Shown here one piece after another: positions 1 through 5,864 of a DNA stretch of 12,897 nucleotides; position 1 is the stretch's first letter; every line of letters starts with the position of its first letter. The stretch is from Comamonadaceae bacterium (GTDB lineage Bacteria > Pseudomonadota > Gammaproteobacteria > Burkholderiales > Burkholderiaceae_C), in contig CANJXV010000044.1 in assembly GCA_947478935.1 (NCBI GenBank), forward strand, positions 1-12,897, in the 5' to 3' direction. The translations under genes and the position numbers were made by a program. The notes under the pieces are model-generated. The model did no database searches. It was not told where the DNA came from and saw only the letters and a list, made by a program, of their open reading frames with translations.

Positions 1-747
1 CACGAGAAGTGCCCCATCGTCGATACCTTCTGGCAAACCGAAACCGGCGGCCACATGATGACGCCGCTGCCCGGTGCCACACCCTTGGTGCCCGGTAGTT
101 GCACCTTGCCATTGCCCGGCATCATGGCCGCCATCGTCGATGAAGTTGGCAAACCCATTCCCAACGGCACTGGCGGCATTCTGGTGGTGACACGTCCCTG
201 GCCTTCCATGATCCGAACCATCTGGAACGACCCCGAGCGTTTTAAGAAAAGCTATTTCCCCGAAGAGATGGGCGGCAAACTCTACTTAGCAGGCGACGGT
301 GCGGTGCGTAGCGCAGACCGGGGCTACTTCCGCATCACCGGGCGCATTGACGATGTGCTCAACGTGTCCGGCCACCGCATGGGTACGATGGAAATTGAAT
401 CGGCCCTCGTGTCTAAAACCGACCTAGTCGCTGAAGCCGCTGTGGTGGGACGCCCCGATGACCTGACGGGTGAAGCCATTTGCGCTTTCGTGGTGCTAAA
501 GCGCTCACGCCCCAGCCCTGAAGAAGCCAGGGTCATCGCCAAGGAGTTGCGCGACTGGGTGGCCAAAGAAATCGGTCCGATTGCCAAACCCAAAGACATC
601 CGCTTTGGCGAGAACCTACCCAAAACACGATCCGGAAAAATCATGCGCCGCCTGCTGCGCTCGCTGGCCAAGGGCGAGACGATTACCCAGGACGTCTCCA
701 CCTTGGAAAACCCGGCCATTCTGGACCAGTTGGGGCAGGCCTATTGA
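1..747 (+). CDS. acs: Acetyl-CoA synthetase, C-terminal part (5' end outside window)
   Basis: AMP-forming acetate:CoA ligase, a cytoplasmic enzyme that turns acetate, ATP and CoA into acetyl-CoA through an acetyl-adenylate. The reading frame is open from base 1, so the gene starts upstream; 248 codons are present and roughly the first 400 residues of a family member of about 650 are missing. Visible motifs are DTFWQTETGG (partial residues 8-17), the acetate/AMP-binding segment typical of Acs rather than propionyl-CoA ligase; YLAGDGAVRS around 96-105; the hinge RITGRIDDVLNVSGHR at about 111-126; and KTRSGKIMRR near the end, whose Lys at about 213 is the adenylation lysine that is acetylated by Pat-type enzymes in known homologues. 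The stop is TGA. It converges with adk, with a 54 bp gap. Family assignment is secure; which acs paralogue it is cannot be told. Confidence 0.95.
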   Translation, partial: HEKCPIVDTFWQTETGGHMMTPLPGATPLVPGSCTLPLPGIMAAIVDEVGKPIPNGTGGILVVTRPWPSMIRTIWNDPERFKKSYFPEEMGGKLYLAGDGAVRSADRGYFRITGRIDDVLNVSGHRMGTMEIESALVSKTDLVAEAAVVGRPDDLTGEAICAFVVLKRSRPSPEEARVIAKELRDWVAKEIGPIAKPKDIRFGENLPKTRSGKIMRRLLRSLAKGETITQDVSTLENPAILDQLGQAY

Positions 748-756
748 CAGGCCTTA
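736..756. other. Small AGGCCT dyad over the acs stop codon
   Basis: AGGCCT occurs at 737-742 and 749-754, so the stretch can form a 6 bp stem with a 6-base loop across the acs stop codon; CAGGCCT is also a short direct repeat. No T-tract follows on either strand, so this is a weak candidate for the acs/adk terminator. Nothing better is visible in the 54 bp between the two stops. Confidence 0.25.
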
Positions 757-801
757 TGCGTCTTAGGGGAATGGCCCGGTCGATTAAGGCTGACTGCACG
801 C

Positions 802-1458
802 TTAGCTTTGCAGCGCCGCAATTACGCTGTCGCGAATGGACTCCACCGAACCCTGGCCGTTGACGGCGCGGTATTTTGGGGCTTTGGCTGGTTCTTGCAC
901 TGCCCAGTCGGAGTAGTACCTAACCAGTGGGCGGGTTTGCGCGCTGTAGACATCGAGGCGGTTTTTCACAGTTTCTTCTTTGTCGTCTTCGCGTTGAATC
1001 AAAGGCTCACCGGTGATATCGTCATGGCCTGCGACCTTGGGCGGATTGAACTTCACGTGGTAGGTGCGTCCCGATGCGGGATGCGAACGCCTGCCACTCA
1101 TGCGTTCAATAATGGCTTCGAAGGGTACGTCGATTTCCACCACATAGTCCAGCGCCACGCCAGCCGCCTTCATGGCATCGGCTTGCGGAATGGTTCGCGG
1201 AAAGCCGTCAAACAAAAAGCCTTGGGCACAGTCGGGCTGCGTAAGCCGGTCTTTGACCAAGCCGATGATCAGTTCATCACTTACCAAACCGCCGGCATCC
1301 ATGATGGCCTTGGCTTGCAGACCCAGCGTGGTGCCTGCTTTTACGGCGGCACGCAACATATCGCCGGTGGAAATTTGGGGGATACCGTATTTTTGGCAGA
1401 TGAATGTGGCCTGGGTGCCTTTGCCCGCGCCGGGGGCGCCTAACAGAATCAATCGCAT
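802..1458 (-). CDS. adk: Adenylate kinase
   Basis: Cytoplasmic AMP kinase (ATP + AMP to 2 ADP) that keeps adenylate pools balanced. The 218-residue product has the usual length. The P-loop GAPGAGKGTQ is at residues 7-16, the AMP-binding stretch ISTGDMLRAAV at 29-39, FDGFPRT at 83-89, and a long LID domain at about 122-159. The LID begins GRRSHPASGRTYH and lacks the four-cysteine zinc site of Gram-positive enzymes, as expected for proteobacteria. The ATG at 1458 is preceded by GCGAGG, a plausible ribosome-binding site about 7 bases upstream. It is the last gene of the minus-strand exbB-exbD-lpxK-ycaR-kdsB-adk cluster but sits 127 bp after kdsB, so it may be transcribed independently (see the candidate promoter at 1521-1549). 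Confidence 0.97.
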   Translation of the reverse strand: MRLILLGAPGAGKGTQATFICQKYGIPQISTGDMLRAAVKAGTTLGLQAKAIMDAGGLVSDELIIGLVKDRLTQPDCAQGFLFDGFPRTIPQADAMKAAGVALDYVVEIDVPFEAIIERMSGRRSHPASGRTYHVKFNPPKVAGHDDITGEPLIQREDDKEETVKNRLDVYSAQTRPLVRYYSDWAVQEPAKAPKYRAVNGQGSVESIRDSVIAALQS

Positions 1459-1489
1459 GGCTAACCTCGCAAATCAGTGTCTCTTAATG

Positions 1490-1517
1490 GCCGGGAGGCC
1501 TACCAGTGGTGCCCGGC
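1490..1517 (-). other. Hairpin in the adk leader
   Basis: GCCGGG (1490-1495) and CCCGGC (1512-1517) form a 6 bp stem. The loop holds two further small dyads, AGGCCT (1496-1501) and ACCA-G-TGGT (1502-1510). It lies just downstream of the candidate adk -10 box and about 30 bases before the start codon. It could be a leader structure or chance; it carries no T-tract, so it is not an intrinsic terminator. Confidence 0.3.
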
Positions 1518-1520
1518 TAC

Positions 1521-1549
1521 GTTATAGGGTTCGGCGGCGAGAATAGCAC
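1521..1549 (-). promoter_or_regulatory. Candidate sigma-70 promoter of adk
   Basis: On the minus strand TATAAC (1526-1521) matches the -10 consensus at 5 of 6 positions. Seventeen bases upstream is GTGCTA (1549-1544), a poor -35 element (3 of 6). Transcription would begin near 1514, giving a leader of about 55 bases. This would let adk be expressed apart from the upstream kdsB. The call rests on the -10 box and the size of the intergenic gap only. Confidence 0.35.
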
Positions 1550-1563
1550 GCGTATTCCTTAAA

Positions 1564-1578
1564 TTGGCTTACAGCCAA
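1564..1578 (-). terminator. Weak hairpin after kdsB
   Basis: TTGGCT (1564-1569) and AGCCAA (1573-1578) give a 6 bp stem with a 3-base loop, 7 bases past the kdsB stop. On the minus strand it is followed only by TTTAAGG, so any termination would be partial and read-through into adk is likely. Confidence 0.3.
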
Positions 1579-1585
1579 GCAAGCA

Positions 1586-2350
1586 CTAGCCCTGTGCAAG
1601 CAGCCGACGCACCCGCTCCAGGTCCTGCGGCGTATCTACACCCGGCCCGGGTGCGCTGTCGCTGATGTAGACCGCGATCTTGTGACCGTGCCATAACGCA
1701 CGCAATTGCTCCAGCGCCTCGCTGATCTCCATAGGCGCTTGCGCCAGCATCGGAAAGCTACGCAAAAAGCCGGCTCGGTAAGAATAAATCCCTATGTGGC
1801 GCAAGGGCGCTGGTTGGGGCAAGCTGTGCGGTGCGTCTGCCGGACGGTCGCGCCACCAAGCAATCGGCGCACGGCTGAAATACATGGCCATACCTGCCGC
1901 ATCGCAGACCACTTTGACCACATTGGAGTCATAAAAATCCGCGCCGCTTTCCAGCGCGTGTGCGGCGGTTCCCATGCTAGCGAGTGGGTATTGCTCTAGT
2001 AAATTCGCCACCGCTGCCACCAAGTGGGTGTCTATGAGAGGCTCATCGCCCTGTACATTGACCACGATGTCTTCATCGCCTAGCGCGAGCAATTGGCAGG
2101 CCTGGGCCAAGCGGTCGCTGCCTGACGCATGGTCGATGCGAGTAAGCAAGGCCCGCACGCCGAAGGCCTCGCAGGCGCTGACGATTCGCGGGCTGTCGCA
2201 GGCCACCACCACTTGGGTTTCGGCTGGCAGCGCGAGCGCCACTCGCTTGGCTACGCGTACCACCATGGGCATCCCGCCCAAATCGGCAAGTGGCTTTTCT
2301 GGCAAGCGACTAGATGCCAGACGTGCAGGAATCAGAACGGTTGTGGCCAT
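1586..2350 (-). CDS. kdsB: CMP-Kdo synthetase (3-deoxy-manno-octulosonate cytidylyltransferase)
   Basis: Activates Kdo with CTP to CMP-Kdo, the sugar donor used by WaaA to add the inner-core Kdo of lipopolysaccharide; cytoplasmic. The frame is open further upstream, but the start is placed at the ATG at 2350 because the conserved N-terminus (MATTVLIPARLASSRLPEKP) begins there and it lies 5 bases after the stop of the preceding gene. The product is then 254 residues against about 248 in E. coli. Motifs: nucleotide-binding IPARLASSRLPEKPL (7-21), VNVQGDEPLI (98-107), YFSRAPIAWWRD (157-168), RHIGIYSYR (184-192), EALEQLRAL (211-219) and GVDTPQDLERV (237-247). It is coupled to lpxK and ycaR upstream, which fits a lipid A/Kdo transcription unit. 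Confidence 0.96.
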   Translation of the reverse strand: MATTVLIPARLASSRLPEKPLADLGGMPMVVRVAKRVALALPAETQVVVACDSPRIVSACEAFGVRALLTRIDHASGSDRLAQACQLLALGDEDIVVNVQGDEPLIDTHLVAAVANLLEQYPLASMGTAAHALESGADFYDSNVVKVVCDAAGMAMYFSRAPIAWWRDRPADAPHSLPQPAPLRHIGIYSYRAGFLRSFPMLAQAPMEISEALEQLRALWHGHKIAVYISDSAPGPGVDTPQDLERVRRLLAQG

Positions 2351-2355
2351 GGCGG

Positions 2356-2538
2356 CTACAGGCCCAATTCGGTATCGCTTAGGGTGCGTGCTTCGTTTTC
2401 CAGCAGGATAGGGATGCCATCGCGCACCGCATAAGCCAGGCGGGCGCTGCGCGACCACAACTCCTTGGGTTCGGCATGCCATTCAAGCGGGCCCTTCGTA
2501 ACTGGGCAGACCAACAAAGCCATTAATTTAGTGTCCAT
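2356..2538 (-). CDS. ycaR: Trm112/YcaR family small protein
   Basis: A 60-residue protein of the Trm112-like (UPF0434) family. In E. coli the homologue YcaR also lies between lpxK and kdsB; its role in bacteria is not settled, while the eukaryotic relative Trm112 is an activator of methyltransferases. The visible signature is MDTKLMALLVCPVTKGPL at the N-terminus and YAVRDGIPILLENEAR near the C-terminus. Only one cysteine of the N-terminal CPxC-like site is present (CPVTKG), so zinc binding is doubtful; as I recall this substitution is common in betaproteobacterial members. The start is set at the ATG at 2538 because MDxxL matches the family start; upstream in-frame codons add 15 residues with no resemblance. 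It overlaps the end of lpxK by 11 bases and has no clear ribosome-binding site, suggesting translational coupling. The stop is 5 bases before kdsB. Confidence 0.9.
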   Translation of the reverse strand: MDTKLMALLVCPVTKGPLEWHAEPKELWSRSARLAYAVRDGIPILLENEARTLSDTELGL

Positions 2539-3571
2539 CCGGCGATGATAAACGTCCGGCCCACGCGGCCGCAATACGCGCATCTAGCGCCGCATAAAAG
2601 CCTGGGTCTAGGTTTTGTTCAAGCGGCACTGCCCAGGCATCGGGTGCAATAGCCCAGAGTTTGGCCGCATCTTTTTCTGTGCAAAGCAAAGTGTAGGCGC
2701 CCAAGGACGTGCGGGTGCGGCCCTGAAAGTCCGCATGGTCGGCTAAGGCCTCTTGCGCCGCCAGCGTCAAGCCAGCCCCTTCTAGCATGGCAAAAAACTG
2801 GGCGGGCCGCGCTATCCCAGCCACGGCCTTTAGCGCCGGCTCGGCTTGCAGGCTGCTCAAGGTACAGGTGCTACCGTCAGCCCGCCTTACGACCGGCCCT
2901 AAGCTGCGTCGGGTGGCAAATTGGCCCGCTTGGGTCGGACCGGCGCTGACGATGAGCAGATGCGCGTCCTGTACCCCGGCACAAGCCAACGCTTGGCGCG
3001 GCCATGGCTCGCGCAGGGGGCCGGCGGGCAGCAGGTAGCCATTGCCCAAGCCATCTTCGTGCATCATGCAGATTTCGACATCGCGGCAAAGGCCGTAGTC
3101 CTGCAGGCCATCATCGCAAACCACGATGCGGGTTTGGGGATATGCGCGCAGGAGTGTTTGCAGGCTGCGCTGACGACTCGGGCCTACAAATACCGGCACC
3201 TCGCTGCGCTGCGCAAGTAGCAAGGCTTCATCCCCCACCGTCTGCACGGGCGCATGGGGCAGCACTTCTTTCGTCGTGGCTTCGTCGCGGCCATAGCCTT
3301 TGGAAACAATCCCCACCACCCAACCCTGCGCGCGTAAGTGTGTCACCACGGAAAGAACAGTGGGGGTTTTACCTGCGCCGCCGGCCACTACATTGCCCAC
3401 GACTACCACGCATACCGGAAGTGGCTTCACACGCCGCCAGCCTAGCGCATACAGGGCTCGGCGCAAATGAAGGATCAGCCCATACAGCCATGAAAGGGGT
3501 ATCAGCGGCCACATCCACACGGATCGGCTTTGCCAGGCACGGAGCAATAGCCGCGTTACCAGATTGCGCAT
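2528..3571 (-). CDS. lpxK: Tetraacyldisaccharide 4'-kinase
   Basis: Phosphorylates the 4' position of the lipid A disaccharide to give lipid IVA, the sixth step of the Raetz pathway; acts at the cytoplasmic face of the inner membrane. The 347-residue length is typical. A hydrophobic N-terminal segment at about 18-36 serves as membrane anchor. The Walker A motif is GNVVAGGAGKTPT (59-71), with SKGYGR at 90-95 after it, CDDGLQDY (152-159) as the Walker B-like/catalytic segment, GNGYLLPAGPLRE (177-189) and LLCTEKDAAKLWA toward the C-terminus. The ATG at 3571 lies 3 bases after the exbD stop (TAA CCC ATG), and the 3' end overlaps ycaR by 11 bases. All key motifs are intact, so the gene should be functional. 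Confidence 0.97.
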   Translation of the reverse strand: MRNLVTRLLLRAWQSRSVWMWPLIPLSWLYGLILHLRRALYALGWRRVKPLPVCVVVVGNVVAGGAGKTPTVLSVVTHLRAQGWVVGIVSKGYGRDEATTKEVLPHAPVQTVGDEALLLAQRSEVPVFVGPSRQRSLQTLLRAYPQTRIVVCDDGLQDYGLCRDVEICMMHEDGLGNGYLLPAGPLREPWPRQALACAGVQDAHLLIVSAGPTQAGQFATRRSLGPVVRRADGSTCTLSSLQAEPALKAVAGIARPAQFFAMLEGAGLTLAAQEALADHADFQGRTRTSLGAYTLLCTEKDAAKLWAIAPDAWAVPLEQNLDPGFYAALDARIAAAWAGRLSSPDGH

Positions 3572-3574
3572 GGG

Positions 3575-4048
3575 TTAGCGCCGAGGCGCGCCCTGGGGCG
3601 CTTGAAGCGCAAAGGTAATGTGGCTGATACCTGCCATGCGGGCAGCGTCCACCGCCGTGATCACGGATTGATGGCTGCTTAAGGCGTCGGCGCTGATGAT
3701 AAGCACAGGTGGGCTGTCTCCGCGGATTTGGGCCAGCAGCGCCTCGGAGAGGGCGGCCGCTGTATGGTCGTCGATCAGTTTACCTTGCAGGCCGTAGTCG
3801 CCATTGGCGGTTACGGTGATGTGCAGCGGCAGATTGGGCGCCTGGTCTTTGTCCGCTTGTGCTACTGGTAAATTAATGCGTAACTGAAGGTTTTGATTGT
3901 AAGTTGTTGTTATTAATAAGAAAATAAGAATAACCAGCAAGACATCGATAAACGGAATGAGGTTGATTTCAGGCTCGCTGTCCTGGCGCGTCTTGAACTG
4001 CAAACCCTCGCTGGCGCCACCGCCGTGCAAATGAAAACCGCCGCTCAT
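3575..4048 (-). CDS. exbD: ExbD/TolR-type biopolymer transport protein
   Basis: Inner-membrane protein with one transmembrane helix and a periplasmic domain. With ExbB it forms a proton channel that energises TonB or a related envelope machine. It has 157 residues: a cytoplasmic N-terminus of about 28 residues rich in Gly and His, EINLIPFIDVLLVILIFLL (28-46) holding the conserved proton-path Asp at 35, then a periplasmic domain with PNLPLHITVTANGDYGL (71-87) and VLIISADALSSHQSVITAVD (115-134). The start ATG at 4048 overlaps in ATGA fashion with the TGA that ends the frame of the exbB remnant; lpxK begins 3 bases after its stop. exbD itself looks intact, but its partner gene here is broken. 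It could act with another ExbB/TolQ copy elsewhere; the true client is unknown. Confidence 0.93.
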   Translation of the reverse strand: MSGGFHLHGGGASEGLQFKTRQDSEPEINLIPFIDVLLVILIFLLITTTYNQNLQLRINLPVAQADKDQAPNLPLHITVTANGDYGLQGKLIDDHTAAALSEALLAQIRGDSPPVLIISADALSSHQSVITAVDAARMAGISHITFALQAPQGAPRR

Positions 4049-4345
4049 GGCGTGTCCATGGCGCGTAAGCGCCGCAATAACTGCTCCGCAGCGCTTTCCA
4101 ATAGCAGCAAATTAGCCGCTTGACAGCACCTGGCCCAGTAATGAGTTGCGCTCTAGTTGGGCGATGGCGTCAGTCGGTGGAATGCCCTCGTGCAAGTTAT
4201 CTATAACTGCCTTAGTGAGGCCTGGGGGAGCAATTCTTGCGTCTGTTAGGCTGAAATAGCGCTCAATCACGATGGCCAGTGCGACAACGGAGCTGACGAT
4301 TAACGGCCAAATCGGCCAGCCTGCGGCTAGTATGATGGAAAACAA
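4045..4345 (-). pseudogene. exbB: exbB with internal deletion and frameshift
   Basis: MotA/TolQ/ExbB family proton-channel subunit, normally about 200-240 residues with three transmembrane helices. Here only 77 codons are open (4345-4112): MFSIILAAGWPIWPLIVSS is the usual N-terminus with the first helix (about 12-30), ending NSLLGQVLSSG then TAA. In the next frame, codons from 4116 to the TGA at 4047-4045 read as a tail containing LLLLESAAEQLLRRLRAMD, which resembles the C-terminal end of comamonad ExbB (LLxLExAAEQ, from memory), and that TGA overlaps the exbD ATG as ATGA. The second and third helices, roughly 110 codons, are absent, and the deletion is not a multiple of three. The start is TTG, preceded by AGGGGA five bases upstream, with no in-frame ATG. 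Either a real inactivating deletion or an assembly error. Confidence 0.85.
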
Positions 4346-4374
4346 TGGATTCCCCTATTTAAGTTTATAAAAAT

Positions 4375-4395
4375 ACAATTATCTGTGATTATTGT
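4375..4395. promoter_or_regulatory. Near-perfect dyad in the exbB/xseA intergenic region
   Basis: ACAATTATC (4375-4383) and GATTATTGT (4387-4395) are inverted repeats with 8 of 9 positions paired around a 3-base centre. It lies in the AT-rich divergent promoter region of exbB and xseA and is adjacent to a second dyad. A repressor or activator operator is possible. The hexamer orientation does not match the classical Fur box. Confidence 0.35.
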
Positions 4396-4422
4396 TAAAT
4401 ATAGTATTTAAAGCCTTTTAAT
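4392..4422 (+). promoter_or_regulatory. Candidate promoter of xseA
   Basis: TTGTTA (4392-4397) as -35 (4 of 6 consensus) and TTTAAT (4417-4422) as -10 (5 of 6), with a long spacer of 19 bases. Transcription would start near 4430, about 40 bases before the xseA ATG. The spacer contains the dyad at 4395-4411, so a factor bound there would control this promoter. The minus-strand promoter for exbB must lie in the same AT-rich stretch, but I cannot single out one pair of boxes. Confidence 0.3.
4395..4411. promoter_or_regulatory. Perfect 7 bp dyad between xseA promoter boxes
   Basis: TTAAATA (4395-4401) and TATTTAA (4405-4411) are perfect inverted repeats around the 3-base centre TAG. It shares base 4395 with the neighbouring dyad at 4375-4395. 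All bases in the arms are A/T, so chance in an AT-rich region is not excluded. Confidence 0.3.
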
Positions 4423-4471
4423 TTTCCGATGGCGCCCATTTGGTGGCGCTTGAAAACTCCTCAATTCCCCT

Positions 4472-5821
4472 ATGTCAGAAGTTTTGCCCGTGCGCCGCGC
4501 CGCGCCGCAGGTCTGGTCGGTAGGCGCTTTGTGCCACGCGATTGCTGATGCCCTGGACGCGCGCTTTAATCCGGTGCGCGTGGCAGGCGAAATCAGTAGT
4601 TTTGTACGCGCCGCCAGCGGGCACTGTTATTTTTCGCTCAAGGACAGCAGCGGGCAATTGCGCTGCGCCATGTTCAAACGTGCCGCCTCGGGCTTGGCAT
4701 TTGTGCCCCGCGAAGGCCAGCGCGTCGAAGTGTCGGGCCGGCTGGGGGTGTACGAGCCGCGCGGTGAATTGCAACTGGTCGTCGAAGCCATGGTGGAGGC
4801 CGGGGAAGGCAATTTGTATGAGCAGTTTGTGTTGCTCAAAGCGCGTTTGCAGGCTGAGGGCCTGTTTGAACCGGAGCGCAAAAAGCCGCTGCCAACGCTC
4901 GTGCGCGGTATCGGGGTGGTTACCTCGCTGGGCGCCGCTGCATTGCACGACGTGGTGAGCGCCCTGCAAAGGCGTGTGCCGCACATCCCGGTGCTTATTG
5001 CACCGGCCAGTGTGCAGGGCGCTAATGCGGCGACCGAGTTGGCACAGGCATTGCAGGCTTTGTACGCTGTGGCTGCGCGAAGTGCGGAGCTGGATCCGGG
5101 CACTGCCGCTAGCGCGCGCACTGCTAAAGGCGCGATGCCTATTGATGTTATCTTGCTGGTACGCGGCGGCGGCGCCATGGAGGATTTGTGGTCCTTCAAC
5201 GACGAGGCCCTAGTCCGGGTGCTGGCACAAAGCCCGGTGCCGGTCATCAGCGGCATCGGCCATGAAACGGATTTCACCATTGCCGATTTTGTGGTGGACC
5301 TGCGCGCGCCCACGCCTACGGCGGCTGCCGAGTTATGTGCCACGCCTTTGGAGCAATTGCAAGATGCTGCTGGGTACCTGCAATCGCGTCTGCAAACCGC
5401 TGTATTGCGCAAGCTGGACCGCCAATCCCAGCGCCTGGATCAGGCGGCCAGCCGCGCGGGTCGTCCGGCAGCGCTGGTCAGCCGGTTGCAACTGCGCTTG
5501 GCCAGCGTCGGCCAACGTATGGCCTATGCGCCGGGCCAGCAATTGCAAGCCCAGCAAATGCGGCTGCTGGCTAGTGAGGCTGTTTTGCGCAATGTTGCGC
5601 ACCAGAGTACAGCGCATCAGCGCAGCCGCCTGGCCCAGTTGGGTGTGCGCCTGGGCGCTTTGGACCCGCAGCTGGTACTTAAGCGGGGTTATGCATGGCT
5701 ACAGGATGAAGCAGGCCAACCCCTTACGGGCGCCGCCCAAATGCACACCGGCCAGCGAGTACAAGCCCGTTTGTCCGATGGCACGGTCGATATGCAGATT
5801 CAGGCCCTACGGCTTTCGTGA
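4472..5821 (+). CDS. xseA: Exodeoxyribonuclease VII large subunit
   Basis: Catalytic subunit of ExoVII, which with several XseB subunits degrades single-stranded DNA from both ends into oligonucleotides; cytoplasmic, DNA repair. The 449-residue length matches E. coli (456). An N-terminal OB-fold (about 13-110) includes VAGEISSFVRAASGHCYFSL and GRLGVYEPRGELQLVVEAM. The catalytic domain shows the family signatures GIGVVTSLGAAALHDVV, DVILLVRGGGAMEDLWSFND and GIGHETDFTIADFVVDLRAP. The long C-terminal half is rich in Gln, Leu, Arg and Ala, as expected for its helical XseB-binding region, and ends with RGYAWLQDEAGQPL. The ATG at 4472 has no recognisable Shine-Dalgarno sequence (upstream is CCTCAATTCCCCT). 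xseB is not adjacent. It is divergent from the exbB cluster and convergent with ilvD. Confidence 0.97.
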   Translation: MSEVLPVRRAAPQVWSVGALCHAIADALDARFNPVRVAGEISSFVRAASGHCYFSLKDSSGQLRCAMFKRAASGLAFVPREGQRVEVSGRLGVYEPRGELQLVVEAMVEAGEGNLYEQFVLLKARLQAEGLFEPERKKPLPTLVRGIGVVTSLGAAALHDVVSALQRRVPHIPVLIAPASVQGANAATELAQALQALYAVAARSAELDPGTAASARTAKGAMPIDVILLVRGGGAMEDLWSFNDEALVRVLAQSPVPVISGIGHETDFTIADFVVDLRAPTPTAAAELCATPLEQLQDAAGYLQSRLQTAVLRKLDRQSQRLDQAASRAGRPAALVSRLQLRLASVGQRMAYAPGQQLQAQQMRLLASEAVLRNVAHQSTAHQRSRLAQLGVRLGALDPQLVLKRGYAWLQDEAGQPLTGAAQMHTGQRVQARLSDGTVDMQIQALRLS

Positions 5822-5827
5822 AACAGT

Positions 5828-5854
5828 GGGCGCTAGGGAGCGCCCCTTCTTTTT
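5828..5854 (+). terminator. Intrinsic terminator of xseA
   Basis: GGGCGCT (5828-5834) pairs perfectly with AGCGCCC (5839-5845) around a 4-base loop, followed by a C and then TTCTTTTT. It starts 7 bases after the xseA stop. A second, weaker option (GCCC 5842-5845 with GGGC 5856-5859, followed by CTTTTTT) overlaps it. On the minus strand no T-tract follows, so termination of ilvD is not clearly explained by this hairpin. Confidence 0.75.
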
Positions 5855-5864
5855 CGGGCCTTTT

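Noticed and set aside
808..1443. Plus-strand open frame of 211 codons opposite adk
   Set aside because: Adk is intact and conserved on the minus strand over the same bases; the plus-strand product has no family resemblance.
3004..3618. Plus-strand open frame of 204 codons opposite lpxK
   Set aside because: Shadow of lpxK; low-complexity Arg/Ala/Pro-rich product with no motif.
4375..4395. Fur box near exbB
   Set aside because: The hexamers run in the order ATTATC then GATTAT, the reverse of the classical GATAAT-GATAAT-ATTATC arrangement, so a Fur call is not supported.
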